Of a DNA stretch of 56,210 nt, positions 17,118-25,366 are shown one piece after another. The notes beneath the pieces were generated by a model, which worked only from the letters and a program-made list of their open reading frames with translations, was not told the DNA's origin and made no database searches. Positions within the stretch are counted from its first letter, which is position 1. Each line of letters opens with the position of its first letter. The stretch comes from Bacteroidales bacterium. GTDB lineage: Bacteria > Bacteroidota > Bacteroidia > Bacteroidales > F082. The stretch covers positions 1 to 56,210 of the forward strand of contig JAGCPJ010000016.1 in assembly GCA_017965765.1 (NCBI GenBank). Reading direction: 5' to 3'. A program made the position numbers and the translations under genes.

Positions 17118-17674
17118 TAATTATATTGGTTCATGGTTCGGTCCGGGCCTTGGGTGACGAAGCTTTTGATGGCTTCGACGGCCTTGTCAACGGTTTCATC
17201 CACAATGGGCACTTCGGAGGGTTTCCATTGGCCCAGCACGTAGTCGATCTGGTGACCTAGCGGGAAGTCGTCGCCGATGCCGAAGCGGAGGCGGCAGAAG
17301 ACATTGGTCCCCAGTTTTTCGATAATGTCGGTGAGGCCGTTATGTCCGCCATCGGCGCCTTTCTTACGGAGGCGGATGGTACCCAGCGGCAGGGCGATGT
17401 CGTCGTTGACGACGAGGAGGTTTTCAATGGGAATTTTTTCCTGATCCAGCCAATACTTCACTGCCTTGCCGCTAAGGTTCATATAGGTGGTCGGCTTGAT
17501 GACAATGAGTGTCCTACCCCGGAATTTCATCTCCGAGGTTTGGGCGAGGCGACCCGTGGCAAACGAGGCTTCGAGATCTTTGGCCAGGCGGTCAGCGATC
17601 CTGAAACCACTGTTGTGGCGGGTGTTTTCGTATTCCTCACCGATGTTTCCGAGGCAGGCGATCAAGTATTTCAT
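17117..17674 (-). CDS. pth: Peptidyl-tRNA hydrolase
   Basis: 185 residues, normal length. Catalytic His20 in NTRHNSG, KPTTYMNLSG, the Asp in VVNDDIALPLG and the Asn in GGHNGL are all present. Releases peptides from peptidyl-tRNA. Lies after rplY, a common pairing in bacteria, separated here by a 150-bp inverted-repeat element. Confidence 0.96.
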   Translation of the reverse strand: MKYLIACLGNIGEEYENTRHNSGFRIADRLAKDLEASFATGRLAQTSEMKFRGRTLIVIKPTTYMNLSGKAVKYWLDQEKIPIENLLVVNDDIALPLGTIRLRKKGADGGHNGLTDIIEKLGTNVFCRLRFGIGDDFPLGHQIDYVLGQWKPSEVPIVDETVDKAVEAIKSFVTQGPDRTMNQYN

Positions 17675-17687
17675 AGGTGATTATTAA

Positions 17688-17837
17688 TCAAGAATTAGAG
17701 AATTTGAGATTCTTTTGGGATCACTCTTTAACTTATTCTCTTTGGAATTAGAGAAGGAAAAACGCATGCGTTTTTCTCTCAAATTCCAAGGAATACAGAA
17801 GCGTCGAAATCGAAATCTCTAATTCTCTAATTCTTGA
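17688..17837. repeat. Nested inverted-repeat (MITE-like) element between rplY and pth
   Basis: Outer arms TCAAGAATTAGAGAA (17688-17702) and its exact reverse complement (17823-17837), extending to about 25 bp with a few mismatches. Inside lies a near-perfect 48-nt hairpin (17742-17789) centred on AAAAACGCATGCGTTTTT. No ORF inside. Confidence 0.85.
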
Positions 17838-17846
17838 CAAAAAGAA

Positions 17847-18422
17847 TTATTCTTCGGTCTCCTCGGCGGCGACAGAAGCGCCACGAGCGGCACGCACTTC
17901 GACGATGATCTGGTAACCTGGGGTGACCATGGTTACGCCTTCGATGTTGAGGTCGCGAACCTTGATGGAGTCAAGGATGTTGAGGTTGCTGATGTTGACC
18001 GTGATGTTTTCCGGGAGGTCTTTGGCGAGGCCGCTGACTTTGATCTTGCGGATGGGCTGTTTCAGCTTACCACCACGCATGACGCCGGGGGCTGAACCTT
18101 CGATGACGAGAGGCAGCACGACGGTGATGGGTTTGTCTTCCTTCACGAGGAGGAAGTCGGCATGCATGACGTTGTCAGTCACAGGATGGTACTGCACATC
18201 TTGAAGGATGGTGTTGTAGGACTGACCATTGATGGTGATGTTGATGATGAAGCTCTCAGGGGTAAAGAGGATCTTCTTGAAGTTCTTGGCTTCGGTAGCA
18301 AAGTGGATTTGCTCGTCACCGCCATAGATGACGCAAGGCACCATTTCGGCCTTACGGAGGGCCTTAGCATCTTTTTTCCCTACGTTCTCGCGAAGAGAAC
18401 CGCTCAATGAGATGGTTTTCAT
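17847..18422 (-). CDS. rplY: 50S ribosomal protein L25 (CTC type)
   Basis: 191 residues. The N-terminal L25 domain begins MKTISLSGSLRENVGKK with VPCVIYGG, followed by the TL5/CTC C-terminal domain and an acidic tail (AAEETEE). Binds 5S rRNA. Follows prs by 43 bp; the gap carries a small tandem repeat. Confidence 0.95.
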   Translation of the reverse strand: MKTISLSGSLRENVGKKDAKALRKAEMVPCVIYGGDEQIHFATEAKNFKKILFTPESFIINITINGQSYNTILQDVQYHPVTDNVMHADFLLVKEDKPITVVLPLVIEGSAPGVMRGGKLKQPIRKIKVSGLAKDLPENITVNISNLNILDSIKVRDLNIEGVTMVTPGYQIIVEVRAARGASVAAEETEE

Positions 18423-18424
18423 GG

Positions 18425-18468
18425 ATTTGAAAATTTTAAGATTTAAAGATTTAAAGATTTAAAGATTA
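18425..18468. repeat. AGATTTAA tandem repeat
   Basis: About four 9-bp units (AAGATTTAA type) fill the prs-rplY gap. Confidence 0.75.
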
Positions 18469-19422
18469 TTTAAAGAGCGAACTAATCGACTCATAGTTTT
18501 CGATACGGCGGATCACATCGGCGAAGAGGTTGGCGGTGCTCACCACTTTGATTTTCTTGGAGGCGTGGGCGGGCAGCGGGATGGAGTCGGTAACCACCAC
18601 TTCGCTGAACACGGAGTTGTCGAGGCGTTCCATGGCGGGGCCGCTGCACACGGCGTGGGTGGCGAAAGCGCGGACGCTCTTGGCGCCGTGGTCCATCATC
18701 ACTTGACCGGCTTTGACGATGGTGCCGGCGGTGTCGATGATGTCATCGAGGATGATGACGTTCTTGTCTTTCACGTCGCCGATGAGGGTCATGCTCTCGA
18801 CCACGTTGGCGCGGGCGCGTTGCTTATGGCAAACCGCCAGGTCGCAGCCGAGGCGCTTGGCGTAGGCCGAGGCACGTTTGGAAGCGCCGAGGTCGGGGGC
18901 AGCGATCAGCAGGTTGTCGATGTTCATCTTCTGGATATGGTCGATGAAGACGCTGGAGGCGTACAAGGCATCCATCGGGATGTCGAAGAAGCCCTGGATC
19001 TGGTCGGCATGAAGGTCCATGGTGATGATACGATCGACATGGGCAGCCGTCAGCATGTTGGCCACCAGTTTCGAACCGATGCTCACGCGGGGCTGGTCCT
19101 TACGGTCCTGTCTCGCCCATCCGAAATACGGAATCACTGCGATGACTTTGTGCGCCGAGGCACGCTTGGCGGCATCGATCATCAGCAGCAGTTCCATCAA
19201 GTTTTCCGTCGGGGGCATCGTTGATTGCACGATAAACACGTGATGACCGCGGATGCTCTCGTCAAATGAAGGTTGGAACTCACCGTCAGAGAAGGTAACC
19301 ACTGATGATTTACCCAGTTGGAAATCGGGTTTATTCTCAAGGCGACCGTATGCTTCGGCGATTTTTGAACCCAGTTCCCGGGTGGCCCTACCTGCAAAAA
19401 TGGAGACGAATTTTCCTGACAT
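18466..19422 (-). CDS. prs: Ribose-phosphate pyrophosphokinase
   Basis: 318 residues from the ATG at 19422. A longer in-frame ORF upstream crosses the promoter and is rejected. Motifs: SDGEFQPSFDESIRG, the ATP/metal region FGWARQDRKDQPRVSIG, and the PRPP-binding loop ILDDIIDTAGTI. Makes PRPP for nucleotide, His and Trp synthesis. Confidence 0.96.
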   Translation of the reverse strand: MSGKFVSIFAGRATRELGSKIAEAYGRLENKPDFQLGKSSVVTFSDGEFQPSFDESIRGHHVFIVQSTMPPTENLMELLLMIDAAKRASAHKVIAVIPYFGWARQDRKDQPRVSIGSKLVANMLTAAHVDRIITMDLHADQIQGFFDIPMDALYASSVFIDHIQKMNIDNLLIAAPDLGASKRASAYAKRLGCDLAVCHKQRARANVVESMTLIGDVKDKNVIILDDIIDTAGTIVKAGQVMMDHGAKSVRAFATHAVCSGPAMERLDNSVFSEVVVTDSIPLPAHASKKIKVVSTANLFADVIRRIENYESISSLFK

Positions 19423-19448
19423 TGCTGAAATGTTTGATCTTTCGGGCT

Positions 19449-19480
19449 GCAAAATTACGGCTTTTCGGGGAGACTGCCAA
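19449..19480 (-). promoter_or_regulatory. Promoter for prs
   Basis: Minus strand TAATTTTG with TTG 20 bp upstream. Leader of about 23 nt. Confidence 0.7.
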
Positions 19481-19500
19481 AAGTTTTTTTCAATTAATGA

Positions 19501-19529
19501 TTGTAGTTTGAGAAAAATATGTAATTTTG
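19501..19529 (+). promoter_or_regulatory. Promoter for tRNA-Leu
   Basis: TTG, 18 bp, TAATTTTG. Ends 24 bp before the tRNA 5' end. Confidence 0.65.
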
Positions 19530-19553
19530 CACCCGCATTCCGATGGAAAGCGC

Positions 19554-19637
19554 GCCGAAGTGGCGGAATAGGTAGACGCGTCGGTCTCAAAAACCGATGA
19601 GGTTAAACTCGTGCCGGTTCGATCCCGGCCTTCGGTA
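19554..19637 (+). tRNA. tRNA-Leu, anticodon CAA
   Basis: 84-nt class II tRNA. Acceptor GCCGAAG pairs with CTTCGGT (first pair G-U), anticodon stem TCGGT/ACCGA encloses loop CTCAAAA (anticodon CAA), a long variable arm follows, and the T arm is GCCGG-TTCGATC-CCGGC. CCA is not encoded. A terminator follows directly, so it is a single-tRNA transcript. Confidence 0.95.
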
Positions 19638-19640
19638 CTG

Positions 19641-19670
19641 AAAAAGCCTCCACAGTTGGAGGCTTTTTTT
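19641..19670 (+). terminator. Terminator after tRNA-Leu
   Basis: Stem AAGCCTCC/GGAGGCTT with ACAGTT loop and a T7 tail. Confidence 0.92.
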
Positions 19671-19702
19671 GAATGCGGAATTAGGAATGCGGAATTAGGA
19701 AT
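19671..19702. repeat. GAATGCGGAATTAG direct repeat
   Basis: Two tandem copies plus a partial third. Related to the GGAATTC repeat inside the CotH gene at 32171. Confidence 0.8.
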
Positions 19703-19718
19703 TATAATTTTAAACCAC

Positions 19719-20411
19719 ATGATTTACACACAAGAAGTGCAGCATCAGTGCTGCGTGAAGAAAGGCGCCAACCATCCTTGCGCTCCGATCCCGGAAGAAG
19801 GCAAGTGGGTACGCGTCAAAGACGTGAAAGACATCAGCGGATTCACTCACGGCATCGGCTGGTGTGCTCCTCAGCAGGGAGCCTGCAAGCTCACCCTTAA
19901 CGTCAAGGACGGCATCATCCAAGAAGCTCTCGTGGAGACCATCGGCTGCTCCGGCATGACCCATTCTGCTGCCATGGCGGCGGAGATCCTGCCTGGCAAG
20001 ACCGTCCTCGAAGCCCTCAACACCGACCTCGTGTGCGATGCCATCAACACCGCCATGCGCGAGATCTTCCTGCAAATCGTTTACGGTCGTTCCCAGTCGG
20101 CCTTCTCCGAAGGCGGCCTGCTCGTCGGCGCCTCCCTCGAAGACCTTGGCAAGGGCCTCCGCAGCCAAATCGGCACCATGTTCGGCACCCTCGAGAAGGG
20201 TCCCCGTTATCTGGAGATGACCGAAGGCTACTGCACCCGTATCGCCTTGGACGAGAACAGCGAAATCATCGGCTACGAGTTCGTCAGCCTAGGCAAGATG
20301 ATGGACTTCATCAAGAAGGGCGACGATGCCAACGAGGCTTTGAAGAAAGCCACCGGCACCTACGGCCGTTTCGCCGATGCAGCAAAATATATTGATCCAC
20401 GTAAAGAATAA
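19719..20411 (+). CDS. NifU-like iron-sulfur scaffold-type protein paired with GGGtGRT protein
   Basis: 230 residues from ATG 19719; upstream codons of the ORF cover the tRNA and repeat. Conserved Cys positions are visible in HQCCVKKG, NHPCAPI, GWCAPQQGACKL and ETIGCSGMTH, the last two resembling NifU/IscU-like scaffolds. It sits 12 bp before the GGGtGRT gene, a pairing I recall from Bacteroidota and Clostridia. A role in Fe-S handling is inferred from Cys spacing only. Confidence 0.75.
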   Translation: MIYTQEVQHQCCVKKGANHPCAPIPEEGKWVRVKDVKDISGFTHGIGWCAPQQGACKLTLNVKDGIIQEALVETIGCSGMTHSAAMAAEILPGKTVLEALNTDLVCDAINTAMREIFLQIVYGRSQSAFSEGGLLVGASLEDLGKGLRSQIGTMFGTLEKGPRYLEMTEGYCTRIALDENSEIIGYEFVSLGKMMDFIKKGDDANEALKKATGTYGRFADAAKYIDPRKE

Positions 20412-20423
20412 GGAGGACATACC

Positions 20424-21434
20424 ATGGCAAGAAGAGAAGTTAAATTCGAAAGTCAGGAACGCCGCATGGCCAATGTCCTGAAAGTGTTGAACCAGTATGG
20501 CATTCAGAGCATCGAGGAAGCCGACGAGATCTGCGAAGCCAAGGGCATCGACCCCTACAAGATGGCTGAGGAGACCCAGCCCATCTGCTTCGAGAACGTG
20601 AAGTGGGCTTACACCTGCGGTGCTGCTATCGCCATCAAGAAAGGCTGCAAGAACGCTGCCGAGGCAGCCGAAGCCATCGGTGAGGGCCTTCAGTCGTTCT
20701 GCATCGACGGTTCCGTCGCCGACGACCGCAAGGTCGGCATCGGCCACGGCAACCTCGCCGCCCGTCTGCTCCGTGAGGAGACCGAGTGCTTCGCCTTCCT
20801 GGCGGGTCACGAGAGCTTCGCCGCTGCCGAAGGCGCCATCAAGATCGCTGAGATGGCCAATAAAGTGCGCCAAAAACCCTTGCGCGTCATCCTCAACGGC
20901 CTTGGCAAGGACGCTGCCAAGATCATCAGCCGCATCAACGGTTTCACCTACTGCCGTACCGAGTTCGACTACTACACCGGCAAGGTGACAGTGGTGGAGC
21001 GCATCCCCTACTCCACGGGACTCCGTTCCAAGGTAAACTGCTACGGTGCCGACGACGTCCGTGAAGGCGTGGCCATCCTGTGGCTGGAGAACGTCGATGT
21101 GAGCATCACTGGCAACTCCACCAACCCGACCCGTTTCCAACACCCAGTGGCAGGCACCTATAAGAAAGAGCGTCTGCTGGCTGGCAAGCCTTATTTCTCC
21201 GTCGCTTCGGGTGGTGGCACAGGCCGCACCCTGCACCCCGACAACATGGCCGCCGGTCCCGCCAGCTATGGCATGACCGACACCATGGGCCGCATGCACA
21301 GCGACGCCCAGTTCGCAGGCTCCTCATCCGTCCCGGCACACGTCGAGATGATGGGCTACCTCGGCATGGGCAACAACCCGATGGTGGGCGCCACCGTGGC
21401 TGTAGCTGTGGCTGTGGAGCAGGCGATGAAGTAA
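20424..21434 (+). CDS. GGGtGRT family protein
   Basis: 336 residues. The name-giving motif is SGGGTGRTLHPDNMAAGPAS near residue 265. N-terminus MARREVKFESQERRMANVLK. An AGGAGG-like site precedes the ATG. The function of the family is not established to my knowledge; constant pairing with a NifU-like protein hints at a metal-cluster role. The stop codon touches the repeat at 21434. Confidence 0.85.
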   Translation: MARREVKFESQERRMANVLKVLNQYGIQSIEEADEICEAKGIDPYKMAEETQPICFENVKWAYTCGAAIAIKKGCKNAAEAAEAIGEGLQSFCIDGSVADDRKVGIGHGNLAARLLREETECFAFLAGHESFAAAEGAIKIAEMANKVRQKPLRVILNGLGKDAAKIISRINGFTYCRTEFDYYTGKVTVVERIPYSTGLRSKVNCYGADDVREGVAILWLENVDVSITGNSTNPTRFQHPVAGTYKKERLLAGKPYFSVASGGGTGRTLHPDNMAAGPASYGMTDTMGRMHSDAQFAGSSSVPAHVEMMGYLGMGNNPMVGATVAVAVAVEQAMK

Positions 21435-21462
21435 CGGAAAACGGAGAACGGGAAACGGAAAG
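21434..21462. repeat. AACGGAAAACGGA repeat
   Basis: Single-orientation copy of the GGAAAAC-type repeat starting at the GGGtGRT stop codon. Confidence 0.8.
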
Positions 21463-21476
21463 TTTTCCAAAACAAG

Positions 21477-21518
21477 TCAACCCAACTTGACCGAAAGGTT
21501 AGGTCGGGTTGATTTTTA
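21477..21518 (+). terminator. Terminator of the NifU-like/GGGtGRT operon
   Basis: Long stem TCAACCC...GGGTTGA with GAAA tetraloop and one mismatch, then TTTTTAT. Confidence 0.85.
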
Positions 21519-21543
21519 TCTTAGATTAATTTATAACCAATTT

Positions 21544-21573
21544 TTGGTTATTAAAATAATTTGATTATCTTTG
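21544..21573 (+). promoter_or_regulatory. Promoter for the toxin-antitoxin pair
   Basis: TTG, 19 bp, TATCTTTG, 20 bp before ATG 21593. Confidence 0.7.
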
Positions 21574-21592
21574 CGGCCAAAATACCATCACC

Positions 21593-22108
21593 ATGAACAC
21601 GGAGATCTATTTGAATATGCCTTCAGTGCCAGCGGGAGCCATCTTGTATCGGATCGCTCAACACAAGCACCTGACTCAAACGACATTGGCACAAAAAACA
21701 GGTTTGATTCCACAAAGGATCAACGACTTGATCATGGGACGTCGCCGTTTTACCCCAAACAATTCCATGATGCTCGAACAGGCGTTGGACATTTCCCTTC
21801 AAGGCTTTTTTTATAAAATTCAAGCTAATCACGATATCTATGAAGTTCAATTGGCGAACCATCAATCCAAACCGGATTTAAGCAAATTGACACAAACCAC
21901 TTTTTGGGATGTTGACCTGTCAAAAATCGAGTGGATGAAATGCCAAGACTGGGCCATCCGGCGCATACTGGAATATGGAACTGAAGAAGAAATAAAGGAG
22001 TTATATCGCTATTATGGACATGATGCTTTTGTCAAGGTCAAGGAAAATCCGAAAGGGTTCTTACTGTTTGACACTGTCTTAAAGAACCTCAAAACCGTCG
22101 GACTATGA
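21593..22108 (+). CDS. HTH antitoxin-like protein
   Basis: 171 residues. N-terminal XRE-type HTH (about 15-65, TQTTLAQKTGLIPQRINDLI) and a C-terminal segment with FWDVDLSKIEWMKCQDWAIRRILEYGTEEEI, a pattern I associate with DUF6922-type antitoxins (recollection, not searched). The stop overlaps the start of the nucleotidyltransferase gene by 4 bp (ATGA). Probably binds and represses its own promoter and neutralises the partner. Confidence 0.8.
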   Translation: MNTEIYLNMPSVPAGAILYRIAQHKHLTQTTLAQKTGLIPQRINDLIMGRRRFTPNNSMMLEQALDISLQGFFYKIQANHDIYEVQLANHQSKPDLSKLTQTTFWDVDLSKIEWMKCQDWAIRRILEYGTEEEIKELYRYYGHDAFVKVKENPKGFLLFDTVLKNLKTVGL

Positions 22109-22767
22109 GCTTGTTCTATGACACCGTTTCCCCTATTTTGCTCTCCATACTTAAGAAACTAATGAGATCTGAGGGCTTCAAGGATTTCAGGCTCGTAGGA
22201 GGAACAGCTTTAGCGCTCCAACGCGGCCACCGCAGGTCCATTGACATCGATCTGTTTACTGATTTGGACTATGCCAATATGCCTATTCAAGCCATACGGG
22301 AATATCTTGAAGATGAGTTCCCTATTCATCGGGGAACTGAATCCCTGAGCATGCCCTCTAACGGATATCATATCTTCCTTAGCGAAGGGATGGAACCGCC
22401 CATAAAAGTGGATTTTTTCTATACTGATCCTTTTATTTTCCCTCCTTTAGAGGAAGATGGTTTACGTATCGCAGACCAACGAGAGATAGCCGCTATGAAA
22501 TTAGGGGTCATCGGAAACCAGATCTATAGACAGAAAGATTATTGGGATATCCATGACTTATTGGATAGCTATTCTTTACCAGAGATGATTCGATGGGCAT
22601 TACAAAGAGATCCGTATTCTATTACGAAAGAAGACATCATCAATGGCCTTCAACAAGTTGACCTTATTCCCGAATCTCCCGAAGGCATTATCAGCTTAAA
22701 ACCCCTGTCTTTCTGGGAATTGAAAGTATTGGATTTAAAAGAAGAGATCAATAAACTAATGCAGTAA
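22105..22767 (+). CDS. AbiEii/AbiGii-type nucleotidyltransferase toxin
   Basis: 220 residues. Nucleotidyltransferase-fold motifs: LVGGTALALQRGHR then SIDIDLF (the paired metal Asp residues) and KVDFFY (third Asp). Type IV AbiE toxins of this fold transfer nucleotides to tRNA or other targets. It forms an overlapping pair with the HTH gene, so a toxin-antitoxin or phage-defence role is likely. Target unknown. Confidence 0.85.
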   Translation: MSLFYDTVSPILLSILKKLMRSEGFKDFRLVGGTALALQRGHRRSIDIDLFTDLDYANMPIQAIREYLEDEFPIHRGTESLSMPSNGYHIFLSEGMEPPIKVDFFYTDPFIFPPLEEDGLRIADQREIAAMKLGVIGNQIYRQKDYWDIHDLLDSYSLPEMIRWALQRDPYSITKEDIINGLQQVDLIPESPEGIISLKPLSFWELKVLDLKEEINKLMQ

Positions 22768-22770
22768 TCC

Positions 22771-23022
22771 TTATTCTTCTCCCGTTCTCTCCTTGAGGCT
22801 TTGAAGGAACTCCGTGGTGTAGTATTGGAAGAAGTTGAACTGCATCACGATGGAGATACGGAGCAGTAATTCGCCATCCAAAGAAGGACGTTTAAACAGT
22901 TTATAAACGTGGTTGCGGCTACACGGGATTTGACGCGACAGCCAACCCACGCTGCGTTGGTCTTTCTTGAGCTGGTCTTGGATGAGTTGTCCGATATGGA
23001 GATGTCCCGTTGGGTATTCCAT
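22771..23022 (-). CDS. Small XRE-like DNA-binding protein
   Basis: 83 residues, mostly one HTH: GQLIQDQLKKDQRSVGWLSR followed by CSRNHVYKLFKRPSLDGELL. It is a common small regulator type in Bacteroidota. Convergent with the toxin gene and divergent from the kinase operon at 23148, so it may regulate that operon. Own -7 box at 23039. Confidence 0.8.
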   Translation of the reverse strand: MEYPTGHLHIGQLIQDQLKKDQRSVGWLSRQIPCSRNHVYKLFKRPSLDGELLLRISIVMQFNFFQYYTTEFLQSLKERTGEE

Positions 23023-23038
23023 GATTCAATGGTTTTTT

Positions 23039-23047
23039 GCAAAAATA
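23039..23047 (-). promoter_or_regulatory. -7 box for the small HTH gene
   Basis: Minus strand TATTTTTGC, 17 bp before the ATG at 23022. Confidence 0.5.
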
Positions 23048-23121
23048 CCCTTCAAGAGACGAACTATTTCCATCCAATTCATCCATTAGGTATTTTCTGT
23101 GCAACTATCATAATAAATGCT

Positions 23122-23129
23122 TATCTTTG
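23122..23129 (+). promoter_or_regulatory. -7 box for the HTH-kinase operon
   Basis: TATCTTTG, 18 bp before ATG 23148. It rules out the upstream in-frame start at 23037. Confidence 0.6.
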
Positions 23130-23147
23130 CAAGAAACAACCACAGCC

Positions 23148-23711
23148 ATGATCTCCCCCTCCATCATCGCCATGATCCGAAAGAAATCAGGGCTCGACTT
23201 CAACAACGCCAAGGACTTCGAGGTGTTATCAGCGTCGTTCCCTCCCAGCGACCGTTTGGGTGTCAACACCTTGAAGCGCCTGATGGGTTATGCCAAGTCG
23301 CCCATCGCACCCCGCAAGACCACCCTCGACGCGGTGGCGCATTACCTCGACGCACCTTCGTGGGAAGCCTTGACGGGCATCCAACCTGTGGAAAGCGACT
23401 GGGTGGAGAAGGCTTTTTTCGCCGATGAAATACGAGAAGGCTCCTTTGTGGAAGCCTCATGGTTCCCCGACCGCCACATCGTGTTGCAATGCATTGGTGA
23501 GAACCGTTTCCGTGTAACCCAAAGTCTCAACGGCAAGCTCCAGCCAAACGACGAGGTGGTCATCCAAAGTTTCCGCCTGCAATATCCCTTGCAGGTGCTG
23601 CAAGTCATGAGGAACGGCGAGATTGTGCGCGATGCCGCTGGCAACGAGTTGGGCTATGTGGCGGGACGGCAGAACGGATTGACAGAACTCTTCATCAAGG
23701 AGGCCTCATGA
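23148..23711 (+). CDS. HTH-type regulator in operon with a Ser/Thr kinase
   Basis: 187 residues. The first ~75 residues follow a Bacteroidota DNA-binding pattern: IRKKSGLDFNNAKDFEVLSA, VNTLKRLMGYA, TTLDAVAHYLDAPSWEALTG. The rest is a small beta-rich domain (FVEASWFPDRHIVLQCIGEN). The stop overlaps the kinase start by 4 bp, so the two products are probably made together; the protein may be a kinase substrate or set its expression. Inference only. Confidence 0.7.
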   Translation: MISPSIIAMIRKKSGLDFNNAKDFEVLSASFPPSDRLGVNTLKRLMGYAKSPIAPRKTTLDAVAHYLDAPSWEALTGIQPVESDWVEKAFFADEIREGSFVEASWFPDRHIVLQCIGENRFRVTQSLNGKLQPNDEVVIQSFRLQYPLQVLQVMRNGEIVRDAAGNELGYVAGRQNGLTELFIKEAS

Positions 23712-25354
23712 CGCAGGATTCAGACTTTATCGCCAACGACCGGCAAGGTCAGGAGGAAGTGCTATTCGACAGTGGCGGCACCTCCGATTGCTACCGTCTC
23801 ATCAAGGACAGCCGTATCTATTGCGTCAAGCGGCCCAAGCCACAGTTCCGCGACTCGGAGGCCTATATGAGCCTGTTCCACAAGGAATACGACCTGGGCG
23901 TCGCGCTGGAGCATCCCTACATCGTCCGCTATTACGAATACCAAGCTGACGATAGGGGCCCTTTCATCAAGATGGAATATGTCGATGGCGAAAACCTGGA
24001 TGAGTTTGTGGCCCAGCATCCTGACTATTTCAAGGACAAACACAATAAACAGCGTTTCCTCGATGAGCTTTTCTCTGCCTTGGCCTACCTCCACGACAAG
24101 AACATGCTGCATCTCGACCTCAAGCCTGGCAACATCCTCATCACCCACCAGGGACACCATGTCAAGCTCATTGATTTGGGTTTTGGTTGGAGTGAGAGCT
24201 ATTTGCACGACCTCGGCTTCACACGTGACTACTGCGCCCCAGAACAGTTGTCCGCCAAAATCGCCCAGATCGGTCCTGCCACCGATATTTATGCCGTGGG
24301 CAAGATCCTGCAGCATTATGGTTTGGCCAGCAATGTCGTGGTGCGACGCTGTTTGAAAGAAAACCCCAAGGAGCGTTTTCAAAGTGTCAAAGCTTTACGA
24401 AAGGCTTTGAGGCAGAGTGAAGCAAAGATAATCGCTTCAAGAATTGGGTTGGGCTTGGCTGTTGCGCTGTTGATAGGTGTTATTTTTTGGTTGTTGGCCA
24501 ACAGGGAAAAACCACTTCCTCCCCATCCCGACGCACCCGAAGGCGCTATTGCCGGGCTGTTTACCATAAATTGCGACGGCAACCAGGTGTATTTTTCAAA
24601 AGGCAACCTGCAATACCAAGCCTCCACCGACACATGGCGTTTTGCAGAGCACCAATGGGATTATATTGGAAGAGACAACCACAGGGCTTCGCCAACGTTT
24701 GAGGGATGGATAGACTTGTTCAGCTGGGGCACAAGCGGCCATGACCACGGTGCGGTGTGCTACCAACCCTGGAGCACGGGGGGCCAGTTTGACCATGCCG
24801 CCTATGGTCATGATGACTATAATCTGTACGATGGCGACGGTCAGGCCGACTGGGGCTACAATGCCATCAGCAACGGCGGCAACCAGGAAGGCCTGTGGCG
24901 AACTTTGAAATTGTCGGAATGGCGGTTTGTGTTGAAAAACCGGGAAACCACCTCCGGCATTTTGTTCGCAAAGGCTGTGGTCGACGGCATCAATGGCGTG
25001 GTGTTCCTTCCCGACGATTGGGATGCGTCTTATTATGTTTTGGACAGCACCAACAACGGGGACGTTTTCTATGATGCAAATGTCATCTCACCCGACGACT
25101 GGACCCGTGCGTTGGAAGCCAACGGTGCCGTCTTCCTGCCGGCTGCCGGCAACATCCAAAGTTGGTACGAGGACGCTTTTAATGAGCGTGGCGCTTATTG
25201 GTCGTCGTCCGCATCGGAAGGCTATGACACTCCCTGGCTGAAGAGCTTGTTTGATTTCAACGTGGATTACGTGGCTTCCGGGGGATCGTATTACCCACAC
25301 GAGCGGTATTCTGTACGGCTGATAAGGGAGGTTGAATCTCATCAACAGCGATGA
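23708..25354 (+). CDS. Membrane Ser/Thr protein kinase with C-terminal extracytoplasmic domain
   Basis: 548 residues. Eukaryotic-like kinase domain (about 15-235): Gly loop DSGGTSD, VAIK-type Lys41 (CVKRP), catalytic loop HLDLKPGN with Asp137, Lys139, Asn142, metal Asp156 in IDLG (DFG variant), and YCAPEQ. One membrane helix (about 246-264). The outer part starts GLFTINCDGNQVYFSKGNLQ and continues with WRFAEHQWDYIG, the layout of a common Bacteroidota extracellular domain (FISUMP-like/SUMF-like). It probably senses something outside and phosphorylates cytoplasmic targets. Residues needed for catalysis look intact. Confidence 0.82.
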   Translation: MTQDSDFIANDRQGQEEVLFDSGGTSDCYRLIKDSRIYCVKRPKPQFRDSEAYMSLFHKEYDLGVALEHPYIVRYYEYQADDRGPFIKMEYVDGENLDEFVAQHPDYFKDKHNKQRFLDELFSALAYLHDKNMLHLDLKPGNILITHQGHHVKLIDLGFGWSESYLHDLGFTRDYCAPEQLSAKIAQIGPATDIYAVGKILQHYGLASNVVVRRCLKENPKERFQSVKALRKALRQSEAKIIASRIGLGLAVALLIGVIFWLLANREKPLPPHPDAPEGAIAGLFTINCDGNQVYFSKGNLQYQASTDTWRFAEHQWDYIGRDNHRASPTFEGWIDLFSWGTSGHDHGAVCYQPWSTGGQFDHAAYGHDDYNLYDGDGQADWGYNAISNGGNQEGLWRTLKLSEWRFVLKNRETTSGILFAKAVVDGINGVVFLPDDWDASYYVLDSTNNGDVFYDANVISPDDWTRALEANGAVFLPAAGNIQSWYEDAFNERGAYWSSSASEGYDTPWLKSLFDFNVDYVASGGSYYPHERYSVRLIREVESHQQR

Positions 25355-25366
25355 CCTGTATGTTCG

